Positions 20,570 to 29,098 of a stretch of DNA of 64,000 nucleotides are shown here, in pieces; the first letter of the stretch is position 1; every line of letters starts with the position of its first letter. The stretch is from NCBI RefSeq assembly GCF_900117445.1, contig NZ_FPEJ01000003.1, positions 434,001 through 498,000 on the forward strand. Direction: 5' to 3'. A model generated the notes under the pieces. The model saw nothing but the letters and a program-made list of their open reading frames with translations, made no database searches and was not told the DNA's origin. This DNA is from Hyphomicrobium sp. NDB2Meth4. Lineage in GTDB: Bacteria; Pseudomonadota; Alphaproteobacteria; Rhizobiales; Hyphomicrobiaceae. The translations under genes were made by a program, and so were the position numbers.

Positions 20570-20983
20570 ATGCGAATGCCGGACGTGCGCTCGATGATCG
20601 CGATTGGTCTATCTGGCCAGCTTGGCCTCAACGGCCACCTCCCCTGGGAGGGCAACCCGGGGCCGGAATACAAGGAGGACGTCGCAAACTTTTTCGCCAA
20701 GACCCGCGGCCATGTTCTTCTCGCCGGGCCAACCACGGCGCGCGCTGTCCCCGATCACGAGCGCAATTACATGACGATCGTCGAGCTGCGTTCGCACATG
20801 CACCCGCAAGAGACGCTGGCGAAATTTCCTGGCCGCGTCGTCTACATCGGCGGCGGTCCCCCGGTGTGGGACGTCTATGCCAAATACATCCATCACTGGG
20901 ACATCAATCGCCTTCCCTACGACGGACCAGCGGATCGATGGTTCAATCCGAACTGGCTCGTCGCAGGTGGAAACGCGAAATAG
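20570..20983 (+). CDS. dmrA: DHFR-like protein, probable dihydromethanopterin reductase DmrA
   Basis: This 137-aa protein has the dihydrofolate reductase layout in compact form: IAIGLSGQLGLNGHLPW (LPW at 24-26), an acidic residue D37 in the substrate-acid position, the TRGHVLLAG strand, R65 in the loop where DHFR has an arginine, GGG at 94-96 for the NADPH strand, and LPYDGPADRWF near the end. Ordinary FolA is about 160-175 aa. A short (about 15 kDa) DHFR homologue is what is known for DmrA of Methylobacterium, which reduces dihydromethanopterin to tetrahydromethanopterin, the C1 carrier of formaldehyde oxidation. The DHFR fold is clear; the DmrA assignment is inferred from size and lineage. 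A divergent second FolA is the alternative. The start could also be the third methionine (20594). Confidence 0.72.
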   Translation: MRMPDVRSMIAIGLSGQLGLNGHLPWEGNPGPEYKEDVANFFAKTRGHVLLAGPTTARAVPDHERNYMTIVELRSHMHPQETLAKFPGRVVYIGGGPPVWDVYAKYIHHWDINRLPYDGPADRWFNPNWLVAGGNAK

Positions 20984-20993
20984 AGCGCGGCCC

Positions 20994-21314
20994 TTACCAG
21001 CAGCAGCGGCGCTGACGCGGTGCGTAGACGTAGGGCTGCACGTAGCGCTGACGCGGCACGTACACCGGAGCCGGATAGTAGGTGTAGGCCGGACCGACGA
21101 CATAGCCGCAGCAGCCCGAATAGACCTTGCGCGGATAGTAGGAATAGGACGGCGGCACCACGTAGACGACGGGCGGGCCGTAGTAGACTTCCGGATAGAG
21201 CGGAGCGTAGTCGCGATACCAGCGGTACGCGCGAGCCTCCGCGTTGTCGGCGGTGACGCCGAACGCCGTGACAGCCGCTACGGCGCACAGCAATGACATG
21301 AGCAGCTTACGCAT
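20994..21314 (-). CDS. Small secreted tyrosine/proline-rich protein
   Basis: A 106-aa protein with a clear signal peptide (MRKLLMSLLCAVAAVTAFG, likely cut after an A-x-A near residue 26). The mature part is dominated by Tyr, Pro, Val and Arg, with repeated short YYP and YVP-type units, one CC pair mid-sequence and another near the C-terminus (RRCCW). I do not recognise a family. The composition suggests an extended periplasmic or surface protein. It converges on the dmrA-like gene with 10 bp between stops. A GAGG-type ribosome binding site precedes the ATG. Confidence 0.7.
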   Translation of the reverse strand: MRKLLMSLLCAVAAVTAFGVTADNAEARAYRWYRDYAPLYPEVYYGPPVVYVVPPSYSYYPRKVYSGCCGYVVGPAYTYYPAPVYVPRQRYVQPYVYAPRQRRCCW

Positions 21315-21502
21315 GAAACCCTCCTTGAACCCTCATGCGAAGCTAACTTCGATTGCTTACTGCCGGATTGAAATTTTGACTGCAAAATCAAATACTAAGA
21401 CACAAGAAATTAAAGTGCAGTTGGCGCCTGCCCGATTGCGGGACATCACCGGCGCGCACCCTCTCGCGATGCCGGCGCAACAGCTAATTTGAGATAGGAA
21501 AG

Positions 21503-21951
<449 letters not shown>

Positions 21952-22250
21952 GATGGGAATAAGGGTCTTTGCAGAAGCTGCGTCAACCCCCAGGGGAAGG
22001 GAGCGGCGGCGCGAGGATGACGGAAAAACCTTCAGCACCCCACCGGCACGAATGAGATCCTCGCAAGCCACTTTCCATCCGCCGCATAGCGTGCCGAGTA
22101 AGCCAATTCAGAACGACAGCAATGGGCTGTAATTGGCGGAATACATTTGACTATTTCAGGGAGCCTATTTGCCGTCTCGGCCAATTGCACTTCTCCATTT
22201 CATACGGCCTTACATGCTGCACCGCACGACCGACGAAACGAAAATGAACC

Positions 22251-22264
22251 TACCCATTTGGGTA
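22251..22264. promoter_or_regulatory. Palindrome, candidate operator upstream of pckA (distal)
   Basis: A perfect dyad TACCCATTTGGGTA, half-site TACCCA, about 300 bp before the pckA start. A related perfect dyad occurs 171 bp further on. The regulator is unknown. Confidence 0.4.
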
Positions 22265-22421
22265 ACGACAAAGTCACATAAACCTACCCACAATCGACAG
22301 CTCAGAGCGGGAAGGATCATTGATAATCGTGCCAGAGCATCGATCTGGCCTCGTGATCACGGCTCTCCGTCACACCGTGACACTACCCATTGGCCACCCA
22401 CGCTGACCTAAGTCAGTCGTC

Positions 22422-22435
22422 CACCCTTTTGGGTG
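22422..22435. promoter_or_regulatory. Palindrome, candidate operator upstream of pckA (proximal)
   Basis: A perfect dyad CACCCTTTTGGGTG, sharing the ACCC/GGGT arms of the distal copy. It lies about 127 bp before the pckA start and 46 bp upstream of a weak -35-like TTGAAA. A neighbouring dyad CTGAC-N4-GTCAG is at 22403-22416. Confidence 0.4.
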
Positions 22436-22561
22436 CGGTGCGGCAAGCGCAGGTACTTACCCGCGTTTCGCGTCCAATTGCTTGAAACACATTCGTATTA
22501 AGTGATAACGCTGGGATCGAAAGCTTAGCCTCAAAAAAACGAGCTTCGAGGAAACCCGCCG

Positions 22562-24391
22562 ATGAACGTTCAGACCCAGATCAGTGCAGGTACTGCTTAC
22601 GGTCAGGCTCCCACCGCCAATCCGAAAGTCCTGGCGTTCGTCGAAGAGGCAAAGGCCCTCTTCAAGCCTGAAAGCGTCTACTGGTGTGACGGATCTCCTG
22701 AGGAATATCAGGCGCTTGTTAAGACGCTTGTGGACAGCGGCACGGCCATCCGCCTGAACGAAGAGCTACGCCCCAACTCCATCCTCGTCCGCTCCGACCC
22801 CGCCGACGTTGCCCGCGTCGAGGACCAGACCTTTATCTGCTCGAAATCCCAGGAAGATGCCGGCCCCTCGAACAATTGGCGCGACCCCGCCGAGATGAAG
22901 GCGACGCTGTCGCAGCTGTTCGACGGCGCCATGGCCGGCCGCACCATGTACGTCGTCCCTTATTCGATGGGCCCCATCGGCTCTCCCATCGCCGGCATCG
23001 GCGTCATGGTCACCGACAGCGCCTACGCCGTCGCCAACATGCACATCATGACCCGCGTCGGCTCCAAGGTCTGGCAGGCGCTCGGCAACTCCGACGATTT
23101 CGTCCGCGGTATGCACACTGTCGGCGCCCCCCTCTCATCCCCCACCAGCGCTGACGTGCCCTGGCCGTGCAACAAGACCAAGTACATCTCCCACTTCCCC
23201 GAAACGCGCGAGATCTGGTCATACGGCTCGGGCTACGGCGGCAACGCCCTGCTCGGCAAGAAGTGTCACGCCCTGCGCATCGCCACCGTCAAGGCGCGCG
23301 ATGAAGGCTGGATGGCTGAGCACATGCTCATCCTCAAGCTCACCAATCCCCAGGGCCGCGTGAAGTACGTCGCCGCCGCTTTCCCATCCGCGTGCGGCAA
23401 GACCAACCTCGCCATGCTCGTGCCCACCATCCCCGGCTGGAAGGCCGAGACGATCGGCGACGACATCTGTTGGATGAAGTTCGGCCCCGATGGCCGCCTG
23501 CGCGCCATCAACCCGGAAACCGGCTTCTTCGGCGTTGCCCCCGGCACGGGCAACGACTCCAACTTCAACGCGATGATGACGCTCACCGGCAACATCATCT
23601 TCTCCAACGTCGCGCTCACCGACGACGGCGACGCTTGGTGGGAGGGCGCGACAGCAAAGGCGCCCGAGCATCTCGTCGACTGGATGCGCCGCTCCTGGAA
23701 GCCAGGATGCGGCCGCACCGCCGCCCACGCCAACGCCCGCTTCACAGCACCTGCCGGCCAGTGCCCGGTCATCGCGCCGGAGTGGGAGGACCCGAACGGC
23801 GTACCGATCGACGCCATCCTCTTCGGCGGCCGCCGCGCCTCGACTGTCCCGCTGGTCATGGAAGCGCTGAGCTGGGCGCACGGCACCTTCCTCGGCTCCA
23901 TCATGGCGTCCGAGAAAACCGCTGCCGCCGCCGGACAGGTCGGCGAATTGCGCCGCGACCCGATGGCGATGCTGCCCTTCTGCGGCTACCACATGGGCGA
24001 TTACTTCGCCCACTGGCTGAAGATGGGCGAGAAGGGCGGCGCCAACATGCCGAAGATCTTCTACGTCAACTGGTTCCGCAAGAACGCCAATGGCAAATTC
24101 ATGTGGCCCGGATACTCCGACAACAGCCGCGTGCTGAAGTGGATCTTCGACCGCTGCGACGGCAAAGCGGAAGCCGTCGAGACTCCCATCGGCCGCCTGC
24201 CGACAGAATCTTCGCTCGACACCAGAGGCTGCAAAGTCGATCCGAACGACCTCAAGGACCTCATGAGCGTCGATAAGGAAGGCTGGAAGTCGGAGATCCC
24301 TTCCATCCGCCAGCACTTCGCAACCTTCGGCGCCAAGCTGCCGCGCCAGCTCAATGACGAACTCGACGCATTGGAGCGACGCCTCGCCTGA
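22562..24391 (+). CDS. pckA: Phosphoenolpyruvate carboxykinase (GTP)
   Basis: The enzyme converts oxaloacetate and GTP to PEP, CO2 and GDP. At 609 aa it has the GTP-type family marks: the kinase-1 loop [12 protein letters not shown] (274-285) with the hallmark reactive cysteine C278, the metal-binding GDDICWMKF (299-307), [14 protein letters not shown] (316-329) and [16 protein letters not shown]. It is not the ATP-type enzyme more common in Alphaproteobacteria, which shares only short motifs. In a serine-cycle methylotroph it would balance C4 and C3 pools; that role is inference. The ATG has an upstream GAGGAAA site. A strong terminator follows 24 bp after the stop. Confidence 0.97.
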   Translation: MNVQTQISAGTAYGQAPTANPKVLAFVEEAKALFKPESVYWCDGSPEEYQALVKTLVDSGTAIRLNEELRPNSILVRSDPADVARVEDQTFICSKSQEDAGPSNNWRDPAEMKATLSQLFDGAMAGRTMYVVPYSMGPIGSPIAGIGVMVTDSAYAVANMHIMTRVGSKVWQALGNSDDFVRGMHTVGAPLSSPTSADVPWPCNKTKYISHFPETREIWSYGSGYGGNALLGKKCHALRIATVKARDEGWMAEHMLILKLTNPQGRVKYVAAAFPSACGKTNLAMLVPTIPGWKAETIGDDICWMKFGPDGRLRAINPETGFFGVAPGTGNDSNFNAMMTLTGNIIFSNVALTDDGDAWWEGATAKAPEHLVDWMRRSWKPGCGRTAAHANARFTAPAGQCPVIAPEWEDPNGVPIDAILFGGRRASTVPLVMEALSWAHGTFLGSIMASEKTAAAAGQVGELRRDPMAMLPFCGYHMGDYFAHWLKMGEKGGANMPKIFYVNWFRKNANGKFMWPGYSDNSRVLKWIFDRCDGKAEAVETPIGRLPTESSLDTRGCKVDPNDLKDLMSVDKEGWKSEIPSIRQHFATFGAKLPRQLNDELDALERRLA

Positions 24392-24415
24392 TCAAGGCAA
24401 TTTCTGGGCAATTCG

Positions 24416-24447
24416 GGCCGCGCGAAAGCTTTTCGCGCGGCCTTTTT
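24416..24447 (+). terminator. Rho-independent terminator of pckA
   Basis: A 12-bp perfect stem (GGCCGCGCGAAA with TTTCGCGCGGCC) closes a 3-nt loop and is followed by TTTTT. It begins 24 bp after the pckA stop codon. Confidence 0.93.
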
Positions 24448-24572
24448 CATTTCCAATCGAATTTTTTCGCGAAAGCTAAGGCCATAATTTCCAAACAAAA
24501 ACGACTCGCACCCCAAAAACGATGCATATGCCTCTAAAAACAAGCACTTGCGCGAGTTGTGGCGGCACTTAC

Positions 24573-24589
24573 GTTAACCATGTGGTAAC
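24573..24589. promoter_or_regulatory. Near-palindrome resembling a CtrA site
   Basis: The sequence GTTAACCATGTGGTAAC is an imperfect dyad. It also reads TTAA-N7-GTAAC, one base off the CtrA consensus TTAA-N7-TTAAC known in Alphaproteobacteria. It lies 18 bp before the start of the next small gene. A chance match cannot be excluded. Confidence 0.3.
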
Positions 24590-24607
24590 TGTTGCATGGG
24601 GTACGCG

Positions 24608-24991
24608 ATGTTGCGGTTCGTCGTCGATTGGCTGGCAGGCGCCACGCGATCGTCCGCAATTGCCGTCGATGTTCCCGTCGTCCGCGACGCCTCTGCCATC
24701 CTCCGTTTCCTGAAACGCCAAGACGAAGCCGCCAATGCCCTGACCCCGCGCGAGCGCGGCGTGCGCTTCCATCGCGACGAGTTCACTCGCCTCTTCGACG
24801 CCCTCGAGCGCTGGCCGACCGTCGAGTTCATCACCACGCACGGCCTCCCCATCGAATCCGTCGACGACCTCCCCAAGAGCGCCGACGGCGGCATCGATGT
24901 CGTCGTGCGCATCATCACCCCAACCGAGCACGGCGCCCGCATCGTCGCCGGCCGCATCCGAAAGATGATCGTCAGCCAGAAATACGAGTAG
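24608..24991 (+). CDS. Hypothetical protein, 127 aa
   Basis: No family is recognised. The protein is soluble in appearance and of mixed alpha/beta character, with no signal peptide. A charged middle segment (RERGVRFHRDEFTRLFDAL) is followed by strands around VEFITTHGLPI and a C-terminal IDVVVRIITPTEHGARIVAGR. The ATG at 24608 is preferred over one at 24596 because GGGG lies 6 nt upstream of it. It follows the pckA terminator, so it is probably transcribed separately. Coding is supported by strong GC bias at third codon positions. Confidence 0.65.
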   Translation: MLRFVVDWLAGATRSSAIAVDVPVVRDASAILRFLKRQDEAANALTPRERGVRFHRDEFTRLFDALERWPTVEFITTHGLPIESVDDLPKSADGGIDVVVRIITPTEHGARIVAGRIRKMIVSQKYE

Positions 24992-25032
24992 CGCCCAACA
25001 GTCCGCGTAGTGTTCAACAGTCGAGTTGTGTC

Positions 25033-25278
25033 ATGCCGAGTTACGAGATTGCTATCGAGTTCAAGAGCGGACGCGTCACGCGTCCGATGGTGCAGCAGAT
25101 CGCCGGAGCGGCCATTCATACGCGGGCAGATGTGCGCGAGGTCATTATCCGGGCGCCCAGCGCGGCAAAGACGGCGCAAAGCGCTGTTGCCGACTACAAC
25201 GACGACCGCGCATCCCTAAAGAACCGTGCCGGTGATCCGGTCCGCGTCACCCTTGCTCTCGGGCCGGGGAGGGATTGA
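25033..25278 (+). CDS. Hypothetical protein, 81 aa
   Basis: A short protein beginning MPSYEIAIEFKSGRVTRPMVQQIAGAAIHTRADVREVII in segments, with an alternating strand-helix-strand look and a basic Gly/Arg end. It is not recognised. It stops 3 bp before the next gene, which suggests a two-gene unit. The ATG has no obvious ribosome binding site, so the start is less certain. Confidence 0.5.
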   Translation: MPSYEIAIEFKSGRVTRPMVQQIAGAAIHTRADVREVIIRAPSAAKTAQSAVADYNDDRASLKNRAGDPVRVTLALGPGRD

Positions 25279-25281
25279 GCC

Positions 25282-25755
25282 ATGGCCAAGCTGCTCTGCC
25301 TCGCCCAGCACGACCCGCCTGCAAAGCGCAAAGCCAAAGGCACAAAGTCCGACCCGGCAGCGGCGCCGCGCTACACGATCATTGAGCGCCTGCCCATCCG
25401 CTTGGCCGCGCACAAGATTGTCTGGGACGCGCTGCGCAAGCATGCCGAGCAACAGCCCATCATCGACGCCGCGCACCCGCAGGATCAGTTTGCAGCTGGT
25501 GTTATCGCCGTCGATAAGCTCAGCAAGGACGCAACGCAGGCGCTCGCCGAAATCCTCAACGAGCGGCGCGCCATGACCGTCGGCGCCAGCAAGGATGTCG
25601 TCGCCGATGACATCCTCGCAAAGCACCTCGACCGGCTGTTCGAACAGGAGATGGAGTGGCTCGCCATTCGCAACCTGCTGGCGACAGCACTGCGCCCCAC
25701 GAGGGCAACGGCACGCCGCAAGCCCGCGCGCGCGCTCCTTCTCGTCGACGCATGA
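25282..25755 (+). CDS. Hypothetical protein, 157 aa
   Basis: A soluble, mostly helical protein with basic residues near the N-terminus (AKRKAKGTK) and C-terminus (ARRKPARA). Two likely helical stretches, KIVWDALRKHAEQQPIIDAAHPQDQF and DDILAKHLDRLFEQEMEWLAIRNLL taken in pieces, carry many charged residues. I do not recognise it. The ATG has a good GGGAGGGA site inside the end of the 81-aa gene just upstream, supporting a bicistronic unit. Confidence 0.6.
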   Translation: MAKLLCLAQHDPPAKRKAKGTKSDPAAAPRYTIIERLPIRLAAHKIVWDALRKHAEQQPIIDAAHPQDQFAAGVIAVDKLSKDATQALAEILNERRAMTVGASKDVVADDILAKHLDRLFEQEMEWLAIRNLLATALRPTRATARRKPARALLLVDA

Positions 25756-25776
25756 GGCCGTAAGCTCTCCGGCCTC
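25754..25776. terminator. Hairpin between convergent genes
   Basis: A 7-bp perfect stem (GAGGCCG with CGGCCTC) with a 9-nt loop overlaps the stop codon of the 157-aa gene. It lies between two convergent genes. No T tract follows on either strand, so termination is only a suggestion. Confidence 0.3.
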
Positions 25777-25787
25777 ACGCGCTTGCC

Positions 25788-26174
25788 TCACATGATCATG
25801 AACCTCTGCTCGGCGCGCTCATCGCTACCCGGGAACACCTTGTTCGCCTTCGACTCTTCCACCGCGGCCCACACATGCGCGCCCGGCTTCGGCTCGTTGG
25901 TCAGCTTCACCGCGACATTGCGGTGGTCACCGGCGTCGAGGTCCGTTGCCCCGATCAACGAAGCCGACGACTTCTCGGCCGGATCACCCGACAGGATCAC
26001 CAGCCTGCCGTTCTGCGGCAGGTATGCGTAGGTGATCGATACCGCATCGTTCTTCGGCTTCTGATTGAGCGCCGTGACGGAGGGGAGAATATCTTCCGCG
26101 TGCGCCACGCTCGCCATGGCGAGCACCATTCCGACGACCGGCAGCATGCGAGCAAATTTTGCAGATGATTTCAT
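25788..26174 (-). CDS. Small secreted protein of unknown function
   Basis: A 128-aa protein with a clear signal peptide ending near ASVAHAED (cleavage around residue 26). The mature part is predicted all-beta: VTALNQKPKNDAVSITYAYLP, GRLVILSGDP, DAGDHRNVAVKL, PGAHVWAAVEES. This looks like the small beta-sandwich, DUF7282-like, domains that bind nothing known; the resemblance is weak. It converges on the hypothetical gene before it with a 32-bp gap and is divergent from the FMN reductase gene. Confidence 0.7.
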   Translation of the reverse strand: MKSSAKFARMLPVVGMVLAMASVAHAEDILPSVTALNQKPKNDAVSITYAYLPQNGRLVILSGDPAEKSSASLIGATDLDAGDHRNVAVKLTNEPKPGAHVWAAVEESKANKVFPGSDERAEQRFMIM

Positions 26175-26393
26175 TGTCTGCCTCCTGAGAGAGAGGAAGG
26201 GCGGCAGGGCCTCGACCCAGCCGTGCCCAGCAGCGCGCCATTAGAGACGGTGAACAGCTTAGGAGCTCCCCGCGCCGCATACCTTCGACCTAAGAATCCC
26301 TCCGCCCCACCGCAACTTTCCGCCGCCTTACGGATTGTTGAACCTGCCCGCCACACACTGCCAGAGCCAACGCAGAACGCGAGGACCACCCCC

Positions 26394-26984
26394 ATGCCGA
26401 ACAAGATCCTTGTTTTCTACGGCTCCTACCGCCGCGATCGCATGGGCATCCGCCTCGCCGACTATCTCGTCGCGCAACTGAAGGCACGCGGCGAAGACGC
26501 CGAGCTGATTGACGCCAAAGCCGTCGGCCTGCCGATGCTCGACCGCATGTACAAGGAGTACGATCCCGGCACCGCGCCGCCCGCAATGGAAGCGCTGGCG
26601 CAAAAGATCAAATCGGCCGATGCGTTCCTCTTCGTCGTCGGCGAATACAATTGGGGCTACCAGCCCGGTCTCAAGAACCTCACCGACCACTTCCTCGAAG
26701 AATGGTTCTGGCGCCCCGCCGCCATCGCCAGCTATTCCGCGGGCCGCCTCGCCGGCGCGCGCTCCAACTTCCTCTGGCACGGCACGCTGTCGGAGATGGG
26801 CATGGCGGTCATCTCCAGCACGCTCACCGTCGGACCGATCGGCGCCGCGCTGGATGGCAGCGGCAATCCGACTGGGGACGGCGGCAAGGCCCTGGCCGAC
26901 AGCTTCCCGCGCTTTGCCGACGACCTTGCCTGGTGGACCGCGGCCGCCAAAGCCCAGCGAGCCGCCAAGGCCCCGCCTTACTGA
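26394..26984 (+). CDS. NAD(P)H-dependent FMN reductase family protein
   Basis: A 196-aa flavodoxin-like protein. The phosphate-binding loop of the FMN site is near the N-terminus (VFYGSYRRDRMGIRLAD), and the isoalloxazine-contacting segment GEYNWGYQPGLKNLTDH is characteristic of the NADPH-dependent FMN reductase/azoreductase family. It probably passes electrons from NAD(P)H to flavin, quinones or other small acceptors; the substrate is not predictable. The frame is open 57 codons further upstream, but the ATG at 26394 has a GAGG site and starts the domain cleanly. Confidence 0.88.
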   Translation: MPNKILVFYGSYRRDRMGIRLADYLVAQLKARGEDAELIDAKAVGLPMLDRMYKEYDPGTAPPAMEALAQKIKSADAFLFVVGEYNWGYQPGLKNLTDHFLEEWFWRPAAIASYSAGRLAGARSNFLWHGTLSEMGMAVISSTLTVGPIGAALDGSGNPTGDGGKALADSFPRFADDLAWWTAAAKAQRAAKAPPY

Positions 26985-27008
26985 ACCGGCCTCCGCTTCA
27001 ATTCATAA

Positions 27009-27037
27009 ACGAATTCGATTGATTCCATCGCTATAAT
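27009..27037 (+). promoter_or_regulatory. Candidate promoter of the YeiH-like gene
   Basis: A perfect TATAAT lies at 27032-27037 in otherwise GC-rich DNA, 55 bp before the start codon. The -35 region is poor. An ATTC-N6-GAAT dyad (27001-27014) and a CGAATTCG palindrome (27010-27017) overlap it, consistent with binding by a LysR-type regulator such as the one encoded two genes on. Confidence 0.4.
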
Positions 27038-27091
27038 GCGTTGGATCGATCATTCGCTTTGTTGGAGGGTGCGCATCGAAGGAGAATCCCG

Positions 27092-28180
27092 ATGCCCACC
27101 ACTGCCGCAGCCGAAGGCCCCGCGCTTTGCCAGCCCTCAACGCCATCACAGGCGACGGCCCAGTCGCCGTTCCACGCTTTCACGCAGGCGCTGCCCGGCA
27201 TCGGACTGACGGTCGGCATCGCGGGTGCAGCCTTCCTCGCCCATCAGGTTCCCGGCATTTCCGCTCTGAGCCCGCTGATCCTCGCCATCGTCATTGGCAC
27301 TGCCCTGCACAACATCATCGGCACGCCCGCATGGGCGAAGCCGGGCGTGAAGGTCTCACTGCGCCGCGTGCTGCGCCTCGGCGTGATCTTGCTCGGCCTG
27401 CAACTCACCGCGGGACAGGTGGTGGAAGTCGGCCCCAGCGGTCTCCTCATCATCGCGGCCAGCTTGATCGTCACCTTCGCCTTCACCACCTGGCTTGGCC
27501 ACATGATGGGCGTCGACCGCAAGCTGACGCAGCTCATCGCCGCCGGCACCTCGATCTGCGGCGCCTCGGCCGTGATCGCGACCAACACCGTGACTCAAGG
27601 CGAGGACGAGGACGTCGCCTACGCCATCGCCTGCGTGACGATCTTCGGCTCCATCGCCATGATCAGCTATCCGTTGCTGTCGTCGCTGCTGCAGCTGAAC
27701 CCGCACGCCTTCGGCCTTTGGGCCGGTGCCTCCATTCACGAGGTGGCGCAGGTCGTTGCCGCGGCCTTCCAGGGCGGCACCGCGTCGGGCGAGTTCGGAA
27801 CCATTGCCAAGCTCAGCCGCGTGATGCTGCTCGCACCCGTTGTGATCACGCTGGGCCTCATCGCCGCCCGCCAGGCAGCGACCACCCTCGGCGCCAGTGC
27901 ATCCGCGGAGCGCCGCGCCGGTCGCCCGCCCATTCCCTGGTTCGTGCTTGGCTTCATCGCGCTGATCGGCATCAACAGCTTCATCGCCATCCCTGCCGAC
28001 GCCAAGGCATGGACCGCCGGCACCACGACGTTCCTTTTGTCGATGTCGCTCGCCGCCATGGGGCTCGAAACCGACATCGCCAAGCTGCGCGCCAAGGGTG
28101 CCCGGCCGCTGATCCTCGGTGCCACCGCCTCGCTGTTTATCGCCGCTTTCAGCCTGACGCTCATTCTTCTCGCGGGCTGA
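27092..28180 (+). CDS. YeiH family putative sulfate exporter
   Basis: A 362-aa inner-membrane protein with about ten membrane segments. It shows family marks [55 protein letters not shown] and [13 protein letters not shown]. YeiH/UPF0324 proteins are annotated as putative sulfate exporters, and the function is weakly established. The ATG at 27092 is chosen because AAGGAGA precedes it and a TATAAT lies upstream; the frame is open to 27041. The LysR gene follows after 22 bp on the same strand, as in the E. coli yeiH/yeiE pair. Confidence 0.9.
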   Translation: MPTTAAAEGPALCQPSTPSQATAQSPFHAFTQALPGIGLTVGIAGAAFLAHQVPGISALSPLILAIVIGTALHNIIGTPAWAKPGVKVSLRRVLRLGVILLGLQLTAGQVVEVGPSGLLIIAASLIVTFAFTTWLGHMMGVDRKLTQLIAAGTSICGASAVIATNTVTQGEDEDVAYAIACVTIFGSIAMISYPLLSSLLQLNPHAFGLWAGASIHEVAQVVAAAFQGGTASGEFGTIAKLSRVMLLAPVVITLGLIAARQAATTLGASASAERRAGRPPIPWFVLGFIALIGINSFIAIPADAKAWTAGTTTFLLSMSLAAMGLETDIAKLRAKGARPLILGATASLFIAAFSLTLILLAG

Positions 28181-28202
28181 TCCACCCCCGGAGCTTAACG
28201 CC

Positions 28203-29096
28203 ATGACGCTCGAGCAACTGCGCATCTTCGTTGCCGTTGCCGAGCGTCAGCACGTCACGCGCGCAGCCGAAGCGATCAACATCACCCAGTCCGCCGCCAG
28301 CGCCGCCATTGCCGCACTGGAGGGCCGTTACGGCGTCGCCCTGTTCGACCGCATCGGCCGCCGCATCGCCCTCACCAAAGCCGGCGAGGAATTTCTCCCC
28401 GAAGCGCGTGCGGTGCTGGCGCGCGCAACGGCAGCGGAGCGAACGCTGACCGACCTTGCCGGCATCAAGCGCGGCGCGCTCACGCTCTACGCCAGCCAGA
28501 CCATCACCAATTACTGGCTCCCGCAGTTCATCGCCCGCTTCCGCGCGCGCTATCCAGGCATCACTTTGAACGTCATTGCCGGCAACACGCAGCAGGTCGC
28601 CTCCGCGACGCGCGAAGGCCTCGCCGACCTCGGCTTCGTCGAGGGCGCCATCGACGATCCCCAGCTCTCAGGCGAAGTGGTCGCCACCGACAGGATGATC
28701 GCCGTGTTCGCCAAGGCCGATCCGCTCGCCCGCAAATCGAAGCTCTCGGTTGCCGATCTGAAGAAAACCCGCTGGGTGCTGCGCGAGCAGGGCTCGGGCA
28801 CCCGCGCCGAATTCAAGCTGGCCCTGCAGCGCCTCGGCATCTCGCCCGCCGACCTCGATATCGCACTGGAGCTGCCCTCCAACGAGGCCGTGCTCGCAGC
28901 CGTTGCGGCAGGCGCCGGCGCCACCGTCGTATCCGCACTCGTCGCCGACGCCGGATTGCGCCTCGGCGAGCTCGCAACGCCGAAGGAGCCCCTCTCAGAG
29001 CGCACGTTCCAGGTGCTTCGCCACCGGGAGCGCCACGTGAGCCGCGCCGAAGCCGCCTTCCTCGCGCTGATTCCGGACCGCAAACCGAAGCCGTAA
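28203..29096 (+). CDS. LysR family transcriptional regulator (YeiE-like)
   Basis: A 297-aa regulator with an N-terminal winged helix-turn-helix (LRIFVAVAERQHVTRAAEAINITQSAASAAI, residues about 6-37) and a periplasmic-binding-like effector domain (from about residue 92). The close linkage to a YeiH-type transporter suggests it controls that gene and responds to a small sulfur compound or similar ligand. This is inference from the yeiE/yeiH arrangement. Its stop is 2 bp from the convergent outer-membrane protein gene. Confidence 0.93.
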   Translation: MTLEQLRIFVAVAERQHVTRAAEAINITQSAASAAIAALEGRYGVALFDRIGRRIALTKAGEEFLPEARAVLARATAAERTLTDLAGIKRGALTLYASQTITNYWLPQFIARFRARYPGITLNVIAGNTQQVASATREGLADLGFVEGAIDDPQLSGEVVATDRMIAVFAKADPLARKSKLSVADLKKTRWVLREQGSGTRAEFKLALQRLGISPADLDIALELPSNEAVLAAVAAGAGATVVSALVADAGLRLGELATPKEPLSERTFQVLRHRERHVSRAEAAFLALIPDRKPKP

Positions 29097-29098
29097 GC

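Larger units (their letters stand above)
21952..22561. other. Long gene-free region upstream of pckA
   Basis: This 610-bp stretch separates rnpB from pckA. Its right part is less GC-rich than the surroundings. It holds two 14-bp palindromes with similar half-sites (22251-22264 and 22422-22435), a third dyad CTGAC/GTCAG at 22403-22416, and a weak promoter-like pair TTGAAA (22482-22487) and TAACGC (22506-22511) with 18-bp spacing. An open frame at 22169-22411 has no ribosome binding site or recognisable product and is not called. Confidence 0.6.

Noticed and set aside
22169-22411. 80-residue open frame in the region before pckA
   Set aside because: It lacks a ribosome binding site, its start lies among unrelated bases, and its translation has no recognisable pattern. 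The region is better explained as regulatory DNA with palindromes.
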